Positions 62,858 through 64,000 of a DNA stretch of 64,000 nt are shown here, in pieces (position 1 is the stretch's first letter; every line of letters starts with the position of its first letter). This DNA is from Jatrophihabitans sp. (GTDB lineage: Bacteria; Actinomycetota; Actinomycetes; Mycobacteriales; Jatrophihabitantaceae). Made by a program: the position numbers and the translations under genes. The notes beneath the pieces were generated by a model. It was given only the letters and a program-made list of their open reading frames with translations, had not been told where the DNA came from and made no database searches. The stretch lies in NCBI GenBank assembly GCA_036399055.1, contig DASWNX010000026.1, positions 1 to 64,000 of the forward strand, given 5' to 3'.

Positions 62858-63595
62858 ATGACAGCCGCTGAACCGACCATCCTGGCCACCTCGGGCGGCA
62901 TGGTCGCCTCACGCCGGCTTCGCTGGGAGTTCGGCCCGCTCACCGACTACGCCGTCGAGCTCGCCGGCGTCACCGGCCGCGCTCCCCGAGTGTGCTTCCT
63001 GGCCACCGCGATGGGTGACAACGCCGAGCAGATCAGGGGCTTCTACGACGCCGCCGGGCAGGCAGGCTTCGTCCCCAGCCACCTCGCGCTGTTTCCGATG
63101 CCCAACGTCGAGGACCCGCGCGAGCTGTTGCTGGGCCAGGACGTGATCTGGGTGCTCGGCGGCAGTGTGGCAGGCCTGCTGGCGATGTGGCGGCTGCACC
63201 GGCTCGAGCCGGTGATGCGCGAGGCGTGGCAGGCCGGTGTGGTGCTGACCGGGGTGTCGGCCGGGTCGATCTGCTGGCACAGCGGCGGCACCACCGACTC
63301 GTTCGGGCCGGATCTTCGTCCGGTCACCGATGGGCTGGCTCTGGTGCCGTTCTCCAACGGAGTGCACTACGACTCCGAGCCGCAGCGCCGTCCGGCGTTT
63401 CACTCGCTGATCGGCGACGGCACGCTGGCCGCGGGTTATGCCACTGAAGACGGCGTCGGCGTGCTCTACCGGGGTGATCGCTTCGTCGAGGCGGTGACCG
63501 AGAGGGAGGGCAAGAGCGCCTACTTCGTCAGCCGATCGCCGGACGGCGCCGTCACCGAGCAGCCCTTGGACACCCGCCTGCTCAGAGCGCCGTGA
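62858..63595 (+). CDS. Peptidase S51 (dipeptidase E-like)
   Basis: 245 residues. The nucleophile lies in LTGVSAGSICW (Ser about 134), the glycine-rich VIWVLGGSVAGLLAMW follows the family, and a His is in NGVHYDSEP. Members cleave Asp-X dipeptides or act as cyanophycinase-like enzymes. It overlaps the helicase gene by GTGA. Confidence 0.9.
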   Translation: MTAAEPTILATSGGMVASRRLRWEFGPLTDYAVELAGVTGRAPRVCFLATAMGDNAEQIRGFYDAAGQAGFVPSHLALFPMPNVEDPRELLLGQDVIWVLGGSVAGLLAMWRLHRLEPVMREAWQAGVVLTGVSAGSICWHSGGTTDSFGPDLRPVTDGLALVPFSNGVHYDSEPQRRPAFHSLIGDGTLAAGYATEDGVGVLYRGDRFVEAVTEREGKSAYFVSRSPDGAVTEQPLDTRLLRAP

Positions 63596-64000
63596 CCCGC
63601 TCCGAGCGGTCCCTGGCCGCGTTGCTGGACACCGGCGCCTTGACCGGCGCCGATCCCGACACGATCTATGACGCCTTCACCGGCTGGGCCGCCGGCCAGG
63701 GGCTGGAGCTGTACTCGGCCCAGTCCGAGGCGCTGATCGAGTTGATGTCGGGGTCCAACGTGATCCTGTCCACGCCGACCGGATCGGGCAAGTCACTGGT
63801 CGCCACCGGCGCCCTCTTCGCCGCGTTGTCAGCGAGTGAGCATCGCAGCGATTCGGGAGCCCCGGCTCCCGCCGGTGACGGCGGAGCGAGCCGGCAATCA
63901 GCCAAGCGCAGTTTCTACACCGCGCCGATCAAGGCGCTGGTGAGCGAGCGGTTCTTCGCGCTCTGCGAGGTCTTCGGCTCCTCCCGGGTGGGAATGATGA
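63592..64000 (+). CDS. DEAD/DEAH-box helicase, N-terminal part (3' end outside window)
   Basis: At least 136 residues remain in the window, with no stop before its end. Walker A is STPTGSGKSLVA, and FYTAPIKALVSERFFALCEVFG is motif Ia of large superfamily-2 helicases such as the DUF3516-containing group in actinobacteria. GTG 63592 overlaps the upstream stop. The subfamily needs the missing C-terminus. Confidence 0.82.
   Translation, partial: MTRSERSLAALLDTGALTGADPDTIYDAFTGWAAGQGLELYSAQSEALIELMSGSNVILSTPTGSGKSLVATGALFAALSASEHRSDSGAPAPAGDGGASRQSAKRSFYTAPIKALVSERFFALCEVFGSSRVGMM

Overview
The window is high-GC DNA from an actinobacterium. Supporting evidence: a mycosin-type secretion protease, a Leu-rich leader ahead of leuA, a short bacterial SRP RNA, a guanidine-III-type riboswitch, many GTG/TTG starts, and frequent ATGA/GTGA gene overlaps. 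Order and genus cannot be fixed from the sequence alone; a Frankiales/Jatrophihabitans-like soil actinobacterium would fit. No transposase, integrase, prophage or CRISPR array was recognised.

Layout. 0-4.2 kb: end of a polytopic membrane glycosyltransferase-like gene, a SAM methyltransferase, and leuA behind a four-leucine leader peptide. 4.4-10.6 kb (minus strand): dnaX, a low-Mr phosphatase, ybaB and recR, continuing into a membrane-anchored protein and an orphan mycosin. 10.6-22.4 kb: a purine-degradation island. allB, alc and a DUF6986-type aldolase lie on the minus strand; uraD, uraH, uricase, a three-subunit xanthine dehydrogenase and an 8-oxoguanine-deaminase-like gene lie on the plus strand. 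Together they can take xanthine or 8-oxoguanine through urate and allantoin to ureidoglycolate plus urea. A low-GC orphan membrane gene interrupts the island between uraD and uraH.

22.4-25.2 kb: a YefM/YoeB toxin-antitoxin pair with a palindromic operator, an SDR, the SRP RNA, a guanidine-III riboswitch plus SMR exporter, and a lipoprotein. 25.3-31.8 kb: a methylamine-utilisation-like (mau-like) maturation cluster (MauE-like, MauD-like thioredoxin, unknown protein, CcdA/MauF-like protein) built around a Tat-exported, Cys-rich protein. That protein resembles the methylamine dehydrogenase light chain fused to surface repeats. A secreted beta-lactamase-fold protein with the same type of repeats follows.

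31.9-37.9 kb: the most unusual locus. It is a tightly overlapping run of an MFS transporter, a CYTH-like protein, a P-loop kinase, two dCTP-deaminase-like paralogues with complementary losses of active-site residues, and a PEP-synthase/rifampin-phosphotransferase-like dikinase. 38-41.2 kb: a lipid-phosphate operon (two PAP2 proteins around a diacylglycerol-kinase-family protein) plus a DUF1206 membrane protein, then tRNA-Ser(GGA).

41.5-50.2 kb: a polyol uptake and oxidation operon (HAD, mannitol dehydrogenase, Zn dehydrogenase, ABC permeases and binding protein, no ATPase) divergent from a SorC regulator and an APH-fold kinase. 50.4-64 kb: an orphan Imm63-like immunity gene, a DEAD-box helicase, DUF2237, a two-ATPase/FtsX-type ABC exporter, a secreted beta-helix protein with PPC domains, an EamA/LysR pair, a VOC protein, an S51 peptidase, and the start of a large helicase.

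Short tandem repeats with 15- or 18-nt periods recur in spacers and in frame within genes across the window.
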